Below are positions 45,231 through 54,739 of a DNA stretch of 64,000 bases, piece after piece. This DNA is from Gynuella sunshinyii YC6258 (GTDB taxonomy: Bacteria > Pseudomonadota > Gammaproteobacteria > Pseudomonadales > Natronospirillaceae), in contig NZ_CP007142.1 in the NCBI RefSeq assembly GCF_000940805.1, positions 186,001 to 250,000 on the forward strand. Direction: 5' to 3'. The position numbers and the translations under genes are program-made. Positions within the stretch are counted from its first letter, which is position 1. Every line of letters starts with the position of its first letter. The notes beneath the pieces were generated by a model. That model worked only from the letters and a program-made list of their open reading frames with translations, searched no databases and was not told where the DNA came from.

Positions 45231-47039
45231 TTATCTTGTTAGCACAATACCCATCTTTTCGAGTGCATTTCCCAATGTGCCTTCACAGGAAATTGTATCC
45301 CTGCTAGATGGATTATGCTTAAAGGATGCAGCCTTGCCAGGACAATATTTCGTGAGTTTTTGCACAACTCCTCTTACCTTACGGACTTCAGACTGGATAA
45401 ATCGAATCCATTTATCACGCTGATCATCATCAATATTATCATTCAATATAAATACAAGTCCTCTGTAGGTTTCTTTATCAACAAATTCTCCTTTCTTATT
45501 TTTCTTTCTAGTCAGACGACGCTGTATTTCAACGATATAAATATGCTTTCCTAAGCAGTTAATACGAGCTACAAGTATGCCTCTAATATCTTTTTGAGTC
45601 TTGGGATCCATATAAGGCCAACTTCGAGTAGTCTTATCAACATCATCTTTTGAGGCAAACGCTTCCAATGCAATCAAGTGTGGCTCTTCATCCTTTTGAA
45701 AGCCTTCAGAAAAGGAGAACCATTCGACAGACGTAATTGTTTCCGGTAATTTTTTTGAAAGATAAAGCATGGCATTCCACATATCCCGGAGAGTGCCATG
45801 AGATTCCATGACTGGGCGAGAATGAATTGATGCTCTATCAATGCCCTTTTTATCTCCATGGGGTTCTCCTGCTGAAACCGTAGTCGTGTCAGATGACTCA
45901 ACAGATGGGCCCCCTGTATCTTGCGCTTGTTGATCCATACGAGTATGAACAATCCGCGGTTCACCTAATACCTCAAATTCAGGGTCTTCAACATCTACAG
46001 TTGCACTACCATGGTCAGGTTCTTGATATGCAGTTAAGTCTAATATTTCTGCAGAAGGCCATACTTGTCGATTTGGAGCACCATGCCAAGCATTGCCAGG
46101 AGCATCGGGACCGGCTGGTGTTTCAGCGTTATTGCGATTCACCCTATCGCGGATAATGGGGACTCCACCAGGATCACTACTGCCCACAATTTGAAGACCT
46201 AAGAAAGATTTTCCACTATTAAAGCTTATGCCTCTAACTTTAATAAGTGCTGGCCCACGAAACCAAGGACCTATGCGAATAAACGAAGGCTTTTTAAAGT
46301 AAGGATCAAATGAAGACTCCAACCTGGAGTAGATTTCCTTAGCTGCAAACTTTGTGTAGCCATCATATTTAGCATGTGCCGCAAATATAGCATCACCATT
46401 TCGAAGGTCCCTTGACAGTTTGATTTTCCATTTACCTTGCTCTTCCTTCTCATCAATTGGACAGAATATTCTATCCTCACATCCACCGGTCCCTTCCCAA
46501 GGATAGGTCATTAAAATACGTCTTAATTCTCCAGAATAGCCGTAACAGCGAGTAAAAAACTCCAGGCAGGGTATAACAAGCGTTCCATCATCAGGCAAAA
46601 AGAACTGAATCAGCCAGTTTCTATCCCTGTCGTATTCAAGTGGATATATTTCATTTGGGAATGGAGAAGTTCTTTCTTCTTCATAGGCTTGATTGAATGA
46701 CGTGAACTTCCACCCACCCTGAAGGAAATCCACCTGAAATCTCTCTGTCTCAAATTCGTGAACCCCATGGCACATGCCCCCAGACCATATACTTCCATGT
46801 CTGACTTGGCCAAGAGCAGTTATTGGTACTCTACGATATGTAAGCTGGTCTGATAAATCGCCTGACTTGCCAAGCTCTCGAAAAGCGACCAGCGCTAAAG
46901 GTTGTGATTGCGCTTTTTGATTCTTATATAGCCCACAATACCACCATGCGACCATATTGCCATTTAGATCAGCAAGTGAATCAACAAGTCTTGGGCTGGG
47001 ATTGGTGCGTAGAATTCTTCCAGGGAGCTGTATTGGCAT
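45231..47039 (-). CDS. tnsE: TnsE-like transposition protein
   Basis: 602 residues from the ATG at 47039 (GAGG site upstream). The frame is open to 47144, but that ATG lies inside the terminal TnsB-type repeat. Family-like features are a central IPCLEFFTRCYGYSGELRR, ALIKVRGISFNSGKSFLGLQ, a polar acidic linker (about 300-420) and a C-terminal domain with KDIRGILVARINCLGKHIYI, VEIQRRLTRKKNKKGEF and RGLVFILND. This layout matches TnsE, which guides Tn7 to replicating or conjugating DNA. It reads inward from the right end, whereas tnsABCD are at the left. The assignment rests on pattern and position. Confidence 0.7.
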   Translation of the reverse strand: MPIQLPGRILRTNPSPRLVDSLADLNGNMVAWWYCGLYKNQKAQSQPLALVAFRELGKSGDLSDQLTYRRVPITALGQVRHGSIWSGGMCHGVHEFETERFQVDFLQGGWKFTSFNQAYEEERTSPFPNEIYPLEYDRDRNWLIQFFLPDDGTLVIPCLEFFTRCYGYSGELRRILMTYPWEGTGGCEDRIFCPIDEKEEQGKWKIKLSRDLRNGDAIFAAHAKYDGYTKFAAKEIYSRLESSFDPYFKKPSFIRIGPWFRGPALIKVRGISFNSGKSFLGLQIVGSSDPGGVPIIRDRVNRNNAETPAGPDAPGNAWHGAPNRQVWPSAEILDLTAYQEPDHGSATVDVEDPEFEVLGEPRIVHTRMDQQAQDTGGPSVESSDTTTVSAGEPHGDKKGIDRASIHSRPVMESHGTLRDMWNAMLYLSKKLPETITSVEWFSFSEGFQKDEEPHLIALEAFASKDDVDKTTRSWPYMDPKTQKDIRGILVARINCLGKHIYIVEIQRRLTRKKNKKGEFVDKETYRGLVFILNDNIDDDQRDKWIRFIQSEVRKVRGVVQKLTKYCPGKAASFKHNPSSRDTISCEGTLGNALEKMGIVLTR

Positions 47040-47110
47040 TGAAACCTCAAATAGACCGGTTGCCGTCAATACTGCAATAGGGACGACTACTTCATGAGTA
47101 ATAAAAAATG

Positions 47111-47162
47111 CCAGTCTATCGCATTTATTATTATATTGTCGCATCTATTGTTATATTTCACA
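47111..47162 (-). repeat. Right transposon end with TnsB-type sites
   Basis: Read inward: TGTGAAATATAACAATAGAT, then GCGACAATATAATAATAAAT, then GCGATAG. Two abutting ~20-bp sites have their TGCGA cores exactly 20 bp apart (+ strand TCGCA at 47119 and 47139). The closely packed sites at this end versus spaced sites at the other mirror the asymmetry of Tn7 ends. Confidence 0.85.
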
Positions 47163-47167
47163 GCCTC
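47163..47167. repeat. 5-bp target-site duplication, right copy
   Basis: GCCTC on the + strand directly follows the ACA terminus and matches 4353-4357. Confidence 0.95.
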
Positions 47168-48011
47168 CTCCCACCAACGCAACTCCGGAAGCCGTATGAT
47201 GAGGGGCCCGGAATGGTCGCAGACGATAGTGATGTTGATGCTGGCCGGAGATCGAATAGACGGCGGCCACTTCAAGCATTTCCTGATCGGACATGGTCGG
47301 CATAATGCCCGGCAAGCGACTGGCCAATAACGTTTTACCGGTACCGGGAGGACCGTAAAACAGCAAATTGTGACGCCCGGCAGCGGCCACCTCCAGCGCC
47401 CGTTTGGCTGCCTGCTGGCCTTTGACATCACTGATATCCATCAGATCAGCATCGGGCAGTGCACTCGATGTCTGCTGTTTTTCGTACAAACTCAAACGTT
47501 GCTGACCTGACAAATGAGCACAGACATCCAACAGGTGGCCGGCGCCATACACTTGCGCCTGATCTGGCAGGCAGGCTTCTTCGGTATTTTGCAGCGGTAC
47601 CACTAAGATGCGTTGACATTCTATTGCCGCCATAGAGGCTGGTAATGCCCCCTGCACCGGCCTCAATTCACCGGTCAGCGCCAGTTCGCCCAACACTTCA
47701 CAGCTTTCCAGATCCTTACCCGGTACCTGTCCGGACGCCACCAGAATACCCAGTGCTATTGCCAGATCAAAGCGACCGCCTTCTTTGGGCAGATCTGCCG
47801 GCGCCAGATTCACAGTAATTCTTCGCTGCGGGAATTCAAAATGAGCATTCAGAATAGCGGAACGCACCCGATCACGGCTTTCCTTCACTGCCGTTTCCGG
47901 CAATCCAACCATGGTCAGGCCTGGCAGACCGTTGGACAGATGAACTTCCACGGTTACTAATGGTGCTTCGATGCCAACTTTGGCGCGGGTATGGACAACG
48001 GCAAGACTCAC
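47163..48011 (-). pseudogene. comM: comM (yifB), N-terminal part, split by the island
   Basis: Encodes the first ~283 residues of ComM/YifB: the N-terminal domain (MSLAVVHTRAKVGIEAPLVT, GLPETAVKESRDRVRSAI) and Walker A FYGPPGTGKTLLASRLPGI near 215, up to FRAPHHTASGVALVGGG. The frame then enters transposon sequence and stops after three codons. The remainder is at 3684-4357. Orientation, spacing and the shared GAGGC show a single clean insertion. Confidence 0.95.
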
Positions 48012-48188
48012 TGCTCACTCCTTTGATCGTTGATTTGATGCTCTTCCTGGACTGCCAAGATTTCATAAATATCATGGCAGTTGCAAGTCTCTATTTTGTA
48101 AACCGTATACGAATCCTCAAGAATTGGGTAGTTTGAGCATTAAGCATTTTTTCCAGCTACGACTGATAAATTTTATTCAGGATCTCAT

Positions 48189-49601
48189 ATGAAACCGGTG
48201 GTGTATAAATTCGCAATTCCCCTGACCGTCATCCTGTTGGGTGTATTGACCGTATTCTGGTTGAATCAGACAGCCAGCTCCGCTATGCGGGTTCCTTCTT
48301 CTAATGCAACTGTAGTTGTCACGCCAGAACTGACAGATGCACAGAAAGCGAAGCTTGAAAAAATGACACCCGATGAACAAAAAGCCTTCCTCGCAAAACT
48401 ACAGCAGCAGAATAGCGAAAGCAGTCAAACCACACGCAGCAGTGGCAGTGGCTTCAGTGGTCGTGGCGGTCGCTTTGGTGCCACCACCTCGGCAACTGTG
48501 GAAACCATGACAATATGGCCGGACAGCTGGTCTGCCCAGGTCATCCTGTTTGGCAAGACGTTCTCCTATCAACAGCGCAATATCCTGTCCAGATTATCAA
48601 GCGAAGTGACTCAGCTGGAGGTCAATGCCGGACAGCGGGTAAAAACCGGGCAATTACTGCTGAAACTGGATGATGAAGACCTGCAGCGCAGCCTAAAACA
48701 GGCGCAAAACCAGTTATCCAGTATCGATGCCCAGATTCGGCTGCAAAAGCTGCAGGCCGAAGCAGATCGAAAAAGCCTGCTGATCGAGGAAAAACTGCTG
48801 GCCATACAGGAAGCAACGGTCAAGCGTTATGAAAATCTGAATAACCTGCAGCTATCAAGCTCCAACGATTATGAAGCCACTCTGATGGCATATCAGAACC
48901 AGCTCAAATCAGTGCAGTCCCAGCAACTTGCAGTGGCTCGTCAGGCAGATGAAATGGCACAGCTGATCACGCAGAAAAATGAACAGCAGCTGGCGGTTGA
49001 GGACCTTCAGTCACAACTCAAAGATGCCACCATCGAAGCACCATTTGACGGTGTCATTGCCTCAATCGCCGTGATCCTTGGCGATGAAGTCAGCCAGGGT
49101 GACCAATTGATTACGATCTACGATGACAGCCTACTGGGCCTGGAAACCAAAATTCCGGTCAATCAACTCAGAGGACTAAGCAATGCAGATCAGCAGATCT
49201 ATGCGTTCACGGAACTGGCCGGACAGCCACACAATCTCCAACTGAGCGATCTGGATTCACTGGCCAGTGGCGGTGCAGTGGTCGCCAAATTCCGTTTCAT
49301 AACCCCGGTGACCATCACCCTGGGTGAGCACCAGGCCATGACTGTGGTTCTGCCTCCCCAAAATAACGTCTTCGCCATTCCCGCCAGCAGTCTGTACGAA
49401 AACAAGCTGGTTTATAAGGTAGAGCAGCAACAGCTGGTGGATATCGCAGTGAACGTGACCGGCCAGACACTGATTGACGGAAACACCTGGTACATCTTTG
49501 ACAGCCGCGAAATCAAAGCCGGAGATCAAATCCTGGTGACTCGTCTGCCAAATGCCAGCCGGGGACTGAAAGTCTCCATACCGGTCAAGGAGGCATCATG
49601 A
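48189..49601 (+). CDS. RND efflux pump periplasmic adaptor (membrane fusion protein)
   Basis: 470 residues. An N-terminal membrane anchor (about 7-29) is followed by a Ser/Gly-rich low-complexity stretch (about 80-100). The lipoyl half-motif VTQLEVNAGQRVKTGQLLLK precedes a long coiled-coil hairpin (about 165-275). DATIEAPFDGVIASIAVILG and beta-barrel segments complete the HlyD/AcrA-type adaptor. It overlaps the pump gene by 4 bases (ATGA). No outer-membrane TolC-type gene is adjacent, so a shared one is probably used. Confidence 0.9.
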   Translation: MKPVVYKFAIPLTVILLGVLTVFWLNQTASSAMRVPSSNATVVVTPELTDAQKAKLEKMTPDEQKAFLAKLQQQNSESSQTTRSSGSGFSGRGGRFGATTSATVETMTIWPDSWSAQVILFGKTFSYQQRNILSRLSSEVTQLEVNAGQRVKTGQLLLKLDDEDLQRSLKQAQNQLSSIDAQIRLQKLQAEADRKSLLIEEKLLAIQEATVKRYENLNNLQLSSSNDYEATLMAYQNQLKSVQSQQLAVARQADEMAQLITQKNEQQLAVEDLQSQLKDATIEAPFDGVIASIAVILGDEVSQGDQLITIYDDSLLGLETKIPVNQLRGLSNADQQIYAFTELAGQPHNLQLSDLDSLASGGAVVAKFRFITPVTITLGEHQAMTVVLPPQNNVFAIPASSLYENKLVYKVEQQQLVDIAVNVTGQTLIDGNTWYIFDSREIKAGDQILVTRLPNASRGLKVSIPVKEAS

Positions 49602-52600
49602 GCCGCTGGATAGAACATCTCGGCCGACACCGGATAGCGGCCAATGGTTTGATGGTGCTGACGTTAATCATTGGTCTCTGGTCTTATCAGAACATCAACC
49701 GGCAGTTCTTTCCGGATTTTGAATTCAACGCCATCATTGTCACCACCACCTGGAGCGGTGCGAGCGCCGAAGACGTGCAGGAAGCCATTGCAATTCCGCT
49801 CGAGAATGCGGTACTGGCGGTTTCTGACATTGATTCTGTCAGAACCACCAGTTCAGAAGGCTATGTACGACTGTATATCCGGGTCAATGAAGATGTGGAT
49901 CTGCGTGATGTGCAGACCCTGATTGAAGATGCGGTGACATCCGTATCGCTACCAGACGATGTGGATGAACCGTCGGTCCGCCGGGCCCAGCGCTTTGAGC
50001 CAATCGCCGACCTGCTGGTTTATGGTGACAAGCCCATCGAAGAGCTGATTGCCCGTGCGCGCACCTATGCCGATGAGCTGACCGCCCGCGGCATTGCTCA
50101 GATCGCGTTGACAGGCAGCCCGGATGAGCGTTTTGAGATTCTGGTCAATGCCGAAAATCTGCTGGATCTCGGCATGACTCTGGATCAGTTTGGCACTGCG
50201 GTGTCCAGTGATAACCAGAACCTGCCCGCCGGTATCGCCGGCAAAGCGGATGTTTCCACCCAGTTGCGCGCCCAGGGCCTGGCCCGCGATACCCGCCAGA
50301 TCAGTCAGCTGCCGGTGTTGACAGACAGCAGCACCGGTGCGGTGATCAGAGTTGGCGATGTGGCCGAAGTGATCCGCAAGTTTACCGATGATTATCAATA
50401 CATCACTTATGAAGGCTTACCGGCTGTCAAAATCAGTCTGCGTCGGAACCCAACCCAAGACACCATTGATACCGCGCAGATTTACCTGGACTGGCTCAAA
50501 GAACTGAATCTGCCCGATGACGCTGATATCAAAGTCCAGCCTTATAACGAACGCTGGCAGTTTTTGGAATCACGCATCGGTCTGATCCTGAAAAATGGTA
50601 TCGCCGGAATGGTGCTGGTATTGATCATACTGTTTATCTTTCTGAACACCCGGATTGCCGTCTGGGTGGCTCTGGGTATTCCGGTATCCTTTATGGCGAC
50701 GTTCATTTTTATGAACATGATGGGCATTACCATCAATGCGCTCAGTTTATTCGGGTTCATGATTGCGGTTGGCATCATTGTGGACGATGCCATCGTCGTC
50801 AGTGAGGATACCCAGGTACTTCAGGCGCGCGGGTTGTCCCCTATGGAGGCATCCATCAAATCAGCGATTCGCATGTGGCCGCCGGTCATGGCCTCCAGCC
50901 TGACAACGGTTGCGGCCTTCATGCCTTTATTGCTGCTGGAAGGCCGTCTGGGAGAATTGCTCATCGATATTCCCTATGTCGTTGTCTGTGCCATTACCGC
51001 ATCATTGATAGAGTGCTTTCTGATTCTTCCGGGACATCTGGCCCACAATAAAAAGCTGCATAAGAAGCCCAGTCGTTTTCGCACGGCGGTCGATCGTAAT
51101 TTTAACCGTTTTCGGGATGATTTTTTCCGTCCACTGGCCAGCTGTGCGGTCGAATATCGCTGGCTCACAGCAGCATTGGTCGTTGTTGCGTTCATGCTCA
51201 GCATTACCCTGGTGTCCAGTGGCCGTTTGAAAGTCAATCTGCCGCCCAATGTGGAAGGTACCGGCATGTCGGTATCGGTGGAATTCGCCGAGGGCACATC
51301 GCAGACCAGAATCAACGAGTTCCTGCAATACATGGTCGCACAGCTGAAATCTGTGGAGCAGGAAACCAATTACCACTTCATTAAAAGCCTGGTGCTCAAC
51401 CATCGTGAAAGCAATGAAGCCGAAAATGCCTCCATTGAAGTTGAACTGATCAGCGACACCAAACGACCCTATACCAATCAGGAGCTGGTCGGCCACTGGC
51501 GCAAGAAAGTAGAGATCCCGGCCGGTGTCGAAAAAATCAGTTTTGGCCGTTCACGCTGGGGCCTCGACAATGCTGACCTGACCATTCGTCTGTCCAGCGA
51601 CGACGTTGATGCACTCAAACAGGCTTCTCTGGAACTGCAGAAACTGTACCTGACGTATCAGGGTGTCAGCGATCCTGGCGATGACCTGCCGTTTGGTACC
51701 GAGCAATGGCGCTTTACCCTGACGCCGGCAGCACGCAGCCTGGGACTTAACCTGACCACCCTGGCCACACGTCTGCAAACCATGCTGAATGGCCGCGAAA
51801 TCGGCTTCATCCAGGAAGATGGCGAACAACTGGACATTTATGTCCGATTACCGGAAAGCCAGGCCAATAGTCTGGCAATGCTGACTGCCTTACCAATCGC
51901 GCTCGACAATGGCGACTGGGTGCCCATAGGCTCTCTGCTGAACCTGGAAATTCGTCGCGGTGTTGAATCCCTGAACCGTGAAGATGGCAAGCTCTCAATT
52001 GATGTGACCGCCAGTGTGGATGCCAATATCGCCAACGCCAATCAAATCCTCGCTTCCGTGGAAGCTGATGTACTGCCGGAACTGATCTCCAAATATCAAG
52101 TGGATGCAACCATTGAAGGCAATCGCAATGACGAACAGGAAGTGCTGGATCAGATGAAGATCGGCGTACTGGTTGCCATGTTAATGATTTACGGCATTCT
52201 GGCGTGGGTGTTTGAAAGCTGGGTCTGGCCACTGGCGGTGGTTATTGCCATCCCGTTTGGTCTGACCGGTGCACTGTTCGGGCATTGGTTGCTGGATCTG
52301 AATGTCAGTCTGTTGAGTCTGTTTGGACTGTTCGGGTTGAGTGGCATTGTGGTCAATGACTCCATCGTCCTGATCAGTTTTTATCATCGCCTGAGAAATG
52401 AGGGTATGGCCGTCAAGGAGGCTGTCATCGAGGCAGCGGTACAGCGGTTGCGGGCGGTATTACTGACATCCATCACCACCATTGCGGGACTGACCCCCCT
52501 GTTGTTTGAAACATCGTTCGATGCCCAGTTCCTCATCCCGATGGCGGTCACCATCGTATTTGGACTACTGTTTGGCACCGTCCTGATCCTGTTACTGGTG

Positions 52601-52708
52601 CCGGGTATGCTGATGACGATCGAACAGATATCTGACTGGGTCAAACAGCATCATGGAAAATTAACGGGCAATACGAATGCACCGGAAAACCAGTCCGGGC
52701 GACCATAA
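49598..52708 (+). CDS. RND-family efflux transporter, HAE-type
   Basis: 1036 residues with the twelve-span RND layout: one N-terminal span, a large periplasmic loop, spans near 335-480, a second loop, and spans near 850-1020. FMIAVGIIVDDAIVVSEDTQ contains the conserved proton-relay acidic pair of the HAE/AcrB class. FGLFGLSGIVVNDSIVLISF mirrors it in the second half. With the upstream adaptor it should expel hydrophobic or toxic compounds. The substrate is unknown and no adjacent regulator is seen. Confidence 0.93.
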   Translation: MSRWIEHLGRHRIAANGLMVLTLIIGLWSYQNINRQFFPDFEFNAIIVTTTWSGASAEDVQEAIAIPLENAVLAVSDIDSVRTTSSEGYVRLYIRVNEDVDLRDVQTLIEDAVTSVSLPDDVDEPSVRRAQRFEPIADLLVYGDKPIEELIARARTYADELTARGIAQIALTGSPDERFEILVNAENLLDLGMTLDQFGTAVSSDNQNLPAGIAGKADVSTQLRAQGLARDTRQISQLPVLTDSSTGAVIRVGDVAEVIRKFTDDYQYITYEGLPAVKISLRRNPTQDTIDTAQIYLDWLKELNLPDDADIKVQPYNERWQFLESRIGLILKNGIAGMVLVLIILFIFLNTRIAVWVALGIPVSFMATFIFMNMMGITINALSLFGFMIAVGIIVDDAIVVSEDTQVLQARGLSPMEASIKSAIRMWPPVMASSLTTVAAFMPLLLLEGRLGELLIDIPYVVVCAITASLIECFLILPGHLAHNKKLHKKPSRFRTAVDRNFNRFRDDFFRPLASCAVEYRWLTAALVVVAFMLSITLVSSGRLKVNLPPNVEGTGMSVSVEFAEGTSQTRINEFLQYMVAQLKSVEQETNYHFIKSLVLNHRESNEAENASIEVELISDTKRPYTNQELVGHWRKKVEIPAGVEKISFGRSRWGLDNADLTIRLSSDDVDALKQASLELQKLYLTYQGVSDPGDDLPFGTEQWRFTLTPAARSLGLNLTTLATRLQTMLNGREIGFIQEDGEQLDIYVRLPESQANSLAMLTALPIALDNGDWVPIGSLLNLEIRRGVESLNREDGKLSIDVTASVDANIANANQILASVEADVLPELISKYQVDATIEGNRNDEQEVLDQMKIGVLVAMLMIYGILAWVFESWVWPLAVVIAIPFGLTGALFGHWLLDLNVSLLSLFGLFGLSGIVVNDSIVLISFYHRLRNEGMAVKEAVIEAAVQRLRAVLLTSITTIAGLTPLLFETSFDAQFLIPMAVTIVFGLLFGTVLILLLVPGMLMTIEQISDWVKQHHGKLTGNTNAPENQSGRP

Positions 52709-52826
52709 GCAGCCCCTCATTAAACCCGGCAAGCCTTGGTATCGGGTTAATGGCGTGACCGCCTTGAGACATCCAGAATGTTTCGCACAACATCACCAGA
52801 TGTCTCAGGTAAAAACTCAAATTTGC

Positions 52827-52842
52827 TTATCAAATTTGATAA
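52827..52842. promoter_or_regulatory. 16-bp perfect palindrome upstream of the expansin gene
   Basis: TTATCAAATTTGATAA is perfectly symmetric. It lies 25 bases before a TTGACT...GATAGT promoter-like pair (about 52866-52897). It looks like an operator; the regulator is unknown. Confidence 0.5.
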
Positions 52843-52901
52843 CCATGGAACAAAGCGAGTTATTTTGACTGTTAAATTTCCATATCTGCGATAGTCTGGA
52901 A

Positions 52902-52924
52902 AAAGGTGTTATCCACACCTTTTT
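52902..52924 (+). promoter_or_regulatory. Stem-loop in the expansin 5' leader
   Basis: AAAAGGTG-ttatcca-CACCTTTT is followed by the ribosome site AAAAGGAGG and the ATG at 52948. The right arm ends in T residues. It could act as an attenuator or an mRNA-stabilising hairpin. Confidence 0.5.
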
Positions 52925-52947
52925 CCCACTGAAAAGGAGGCTCAAAT

Positions 52948-53973
52948 ATGAGCAGTCGAATCGCAGTGCTGTACCTCATTCCCATATTTTTATTCACAAC
53001 ATTATTCACAAGCGCACAGGCAGACAATTCCACCCATAGTGGCGAGGGCACGTTCTATGGTTACAATGGAGGAGGCAATTGCAGTTATGTTGATCCGCCG
53101 AGCAATATTCTGACCGCAGCCATGAATGCAACCGACTATGACAACTCAGCAGCCTGTGGCGGAGTCATCGTGGTCACCAATGAAAACACCGGTCTCAGTG
53201 TCACCGTGAGAATTGACGACCAATGCCCGGAATGCGCTCCTGGAGATGTCGATCTGGATCAGGATGCCTTCGCTGAGATATCGGAACTGGCTGCCGGGCG
53301 CATTCCCATTCACTGGCACTATATCGCCAATCCCGTTGCCGGCAATATGAAGCTGTACTTCAAGGAAGGTTCAAGCCAGTGGTGGACAGCCGTACAAGTG
53401 CGCGACCATTTGTACCCCATCAAATCTCTGGGTTATCGAATCAGCGGATCAGGAGCCGACTACACCATCCTCCCCAGAAAGCCCTATAACTATTTTCTGG
53501 CTGAAAGCGGGTTTGGTACCGGTCCTTACGATTTCAGGATCACCGATTTTTGGGATCAAAGTGTCGAAGTTAAAGGCATCTCCTTCCAGCTGACCACCGA
53601 GATCGATACCGGCACACAATTTCCGGCCTATAACGGCGGGGGAAATGACGATGACGGAGACGATGATTCAACGGGTGACAATGGCTCTGGCGGTGACAAT
53701 GGTGGTGATACCGGCGGCGAGCTACCGGCGCAAACAACACTCAACATCATCAGTTCCTGGGAAGGCGGTTACTGTGCCAACATAACCATAACCAATCCCA
53801 ACGATGCACCACTGACCTGGACCATCGAACAGGACATTGGCGTTACCATCACCAATATATGGAATGCCGAGTGGTCACAGACCGGTACCGTCCTGACGGC
53901 ATCGGGAACCTCCTGGAACGCAACACTTGCGGGCGGAGCCAGTACTGAGTTTGGTTTTTGTGGCAACGAATGA
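52948..53973 (+). CDS. Secreted bacterial expansin with cellulose-binding module (CBM2)
   Basis: 341 residues. The signal peptide is about 1-25. The expansin D1 double-psi barrel has GEGTFYGYNGGGNCSY and VTVRIDDQCPECAPGDVDLD (family Asp), and D2 follows (about 130-215, with an aromatic SSQWWTAVQVRDHLYPIKSL surface). A Gly/Asp-rich linker (about 225-255) leads to a CBM2-type module with Trp residues in ISSWEGGYCANITI and NAEWSQTG. Such proteins loosen cellulose without hydrolysis and help colonise plant or algal material. Its terminator follows at 54004. Confidence 0.9.
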   Translation: MSSRIAVLYLIPIFLFTTLFTSAQADNSTHSGEGTFYGYNGGGNCSYVDPPSNILTAAMNATDYDNSAACGGVIVVTNENTGLSVTVRIDDQCPECAPGDVDLDQDAFAEISELAAGRIPIHWHYIANPVAGNMKLYFKEGSSQWWTAVQVRDHLYPIKSLGYRISGSGADYTILPRKPYNYFLAESGFGTGPYDFRITDFWDQSVEVKGISFQLTTEIDTGTQFPAYNGGGNDDDGDDDSTGDNGSGGDNGGDTGGELPAQTTLNIISSWEGGYCANITITNPNDAPLTWTIEQDIGVTITNIWNAEWSQTGTVLTASGTSWNATLAGGASTEFGFCGNE

Positions 53974-54003
53974 TTTCTGATCAAAGAGAAATCTGTTGAT
54001 AAT

Positions 54004-54032
54004 AACCCGGCAAATTTTTATGCCGGGTTTAT
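54004..54032 (+). terminator. Terminator after the expansin gene
   Basis: AACCCGGCA-aattttta-TGCCGGGTT is followed by T. A second hairpin, AACCGGTCG...CGACCGGTT (54040-54074), lies just beyond. Confidence 0.85.
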
Positions 54033-54208
54033 AGATCACAACCGGTCGGAAAATCTACTCCTGATCGACCGGTTGCGCTGTTTAGTCAAGACGGAACGGA
54101 TATTTGGCAGATATCATTTAAAAGCCTGCTTTTTGAGGTGTCGGACCATCGATTTCATTACCGATGGCCTCCAATTCAGTGAGTTCGACCAGTACGAATC
54201 TTAAAGTC

Positions 54209-54652
54209 TTAGCGACTCTTATATGGCCGGTGACAGGTTTTACAACTGGATGCCACTTCGCGGTAGTAGGCTTTGGCTGATTCAAGCGTATCAGCATTGG
54301 CGGCAAGTCCGGCAGCTGCTTTCTGCAGATCATTTGCCTGATCGGAAAACTCGTCCCATTGCTCCCAGATCAAGGATTTGGCGTGGGAGTCTTTATCCGC
54401 ACTGGCAGTGGGAAACAGGCTCAAGAGATAACTGCCACTGTGATCCTGCATCTGTTCTGCCCCGGCTTTCACTACAGAAGCATCGTACTCCGTCTGGCCA
54501 CGGAACATTTTACCAATGGCTTTGAGGTAGTCTTCATAATCCTCCATCACATCCTGGCGCTGTTTGACCGGGTCATTCTCAGCGCCATGGGCAACAACAG
54601 CGGCCCCACAGATTAACAGCAGGGCGCAAAAAACGGTTGCTATAAACTTCAT
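54209..54652 (-). CDS. Periplasmic cytochrome c' family protein
   Basis: 147 residues. The signal peptide is about 1-23. A four-helix bundle follows, with the C-terminal haem site SCKTCHRPYK (CxxCH at about 137-141) that defines class II cytochromes c'/c556. It is the last gene of the leftward copper cluster. Cytochromes c' bind NO or transfer electrons; a link to copper stress is suggested by position only. Confidence 0.88.
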   Translation of the reverse strand: MKFIATVFCALLLICGAAVVAHGAENDPVKQRQDVMEDYEDYLKAIGKMFRGQTEYDASVVKAGAEQMQDHSGSYLLSLFPTASADKDSHAKSLIWEQWDEFSDQANDLQKAAAGLAANADTLESAKAYYREVASSCKTCHRPYKSR

Positions 54653-54739
54653 TACGTTCTCTCGTGTCAGCTTCTGTTATCGATCACTCGCCGATTATAT
54701 TTAACACACCAGACTCGTCCGTCAGTTTACCGCTTTTTT

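Larger units (their letters stand above)
4358..47162. mobile_element. 42.8-kb Tn7-like genomic island inserted in comM
   Basis: The left terminus reads TGTAAAGTATAACAATAAAT and the right terminus, read inward, TGTGAAATATAACAATAGAT. Both are followed by repeated TnsB-type sites with a TGCGA core. The flanks are GAGGC duplications. The core genes are tnsA-B-C-D/tniQ at the left end and a TnsE-like gene at the right end. comM is the known target of Tn7-related elements such as the Tn6022/AbaR resistance islands of Acinetobacter, so this is probably the same targeting lineage. Here the cargo is defence, toxin-antitoxin and unknown genes instead of resistance genes. The cargo is visibly more AT-rich than the flanks. 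Confidence 0.95.

Noticed and set aside
47040-47144. TnsE-like start at 47144
   Set aside because: That ATG is part of the terminal TnsB-type repeat (ATGCGACAAT); the ATG at 47039 has a GAGG ribosome site.
4358-47162. Possible CRISPR-associated transposon, since TnsABC and TniQ are present
   Set aside because: No cas genes and no repeat-spacer array were seen anywhere in the island; insertion in comM fits TniQ-guided targeting.
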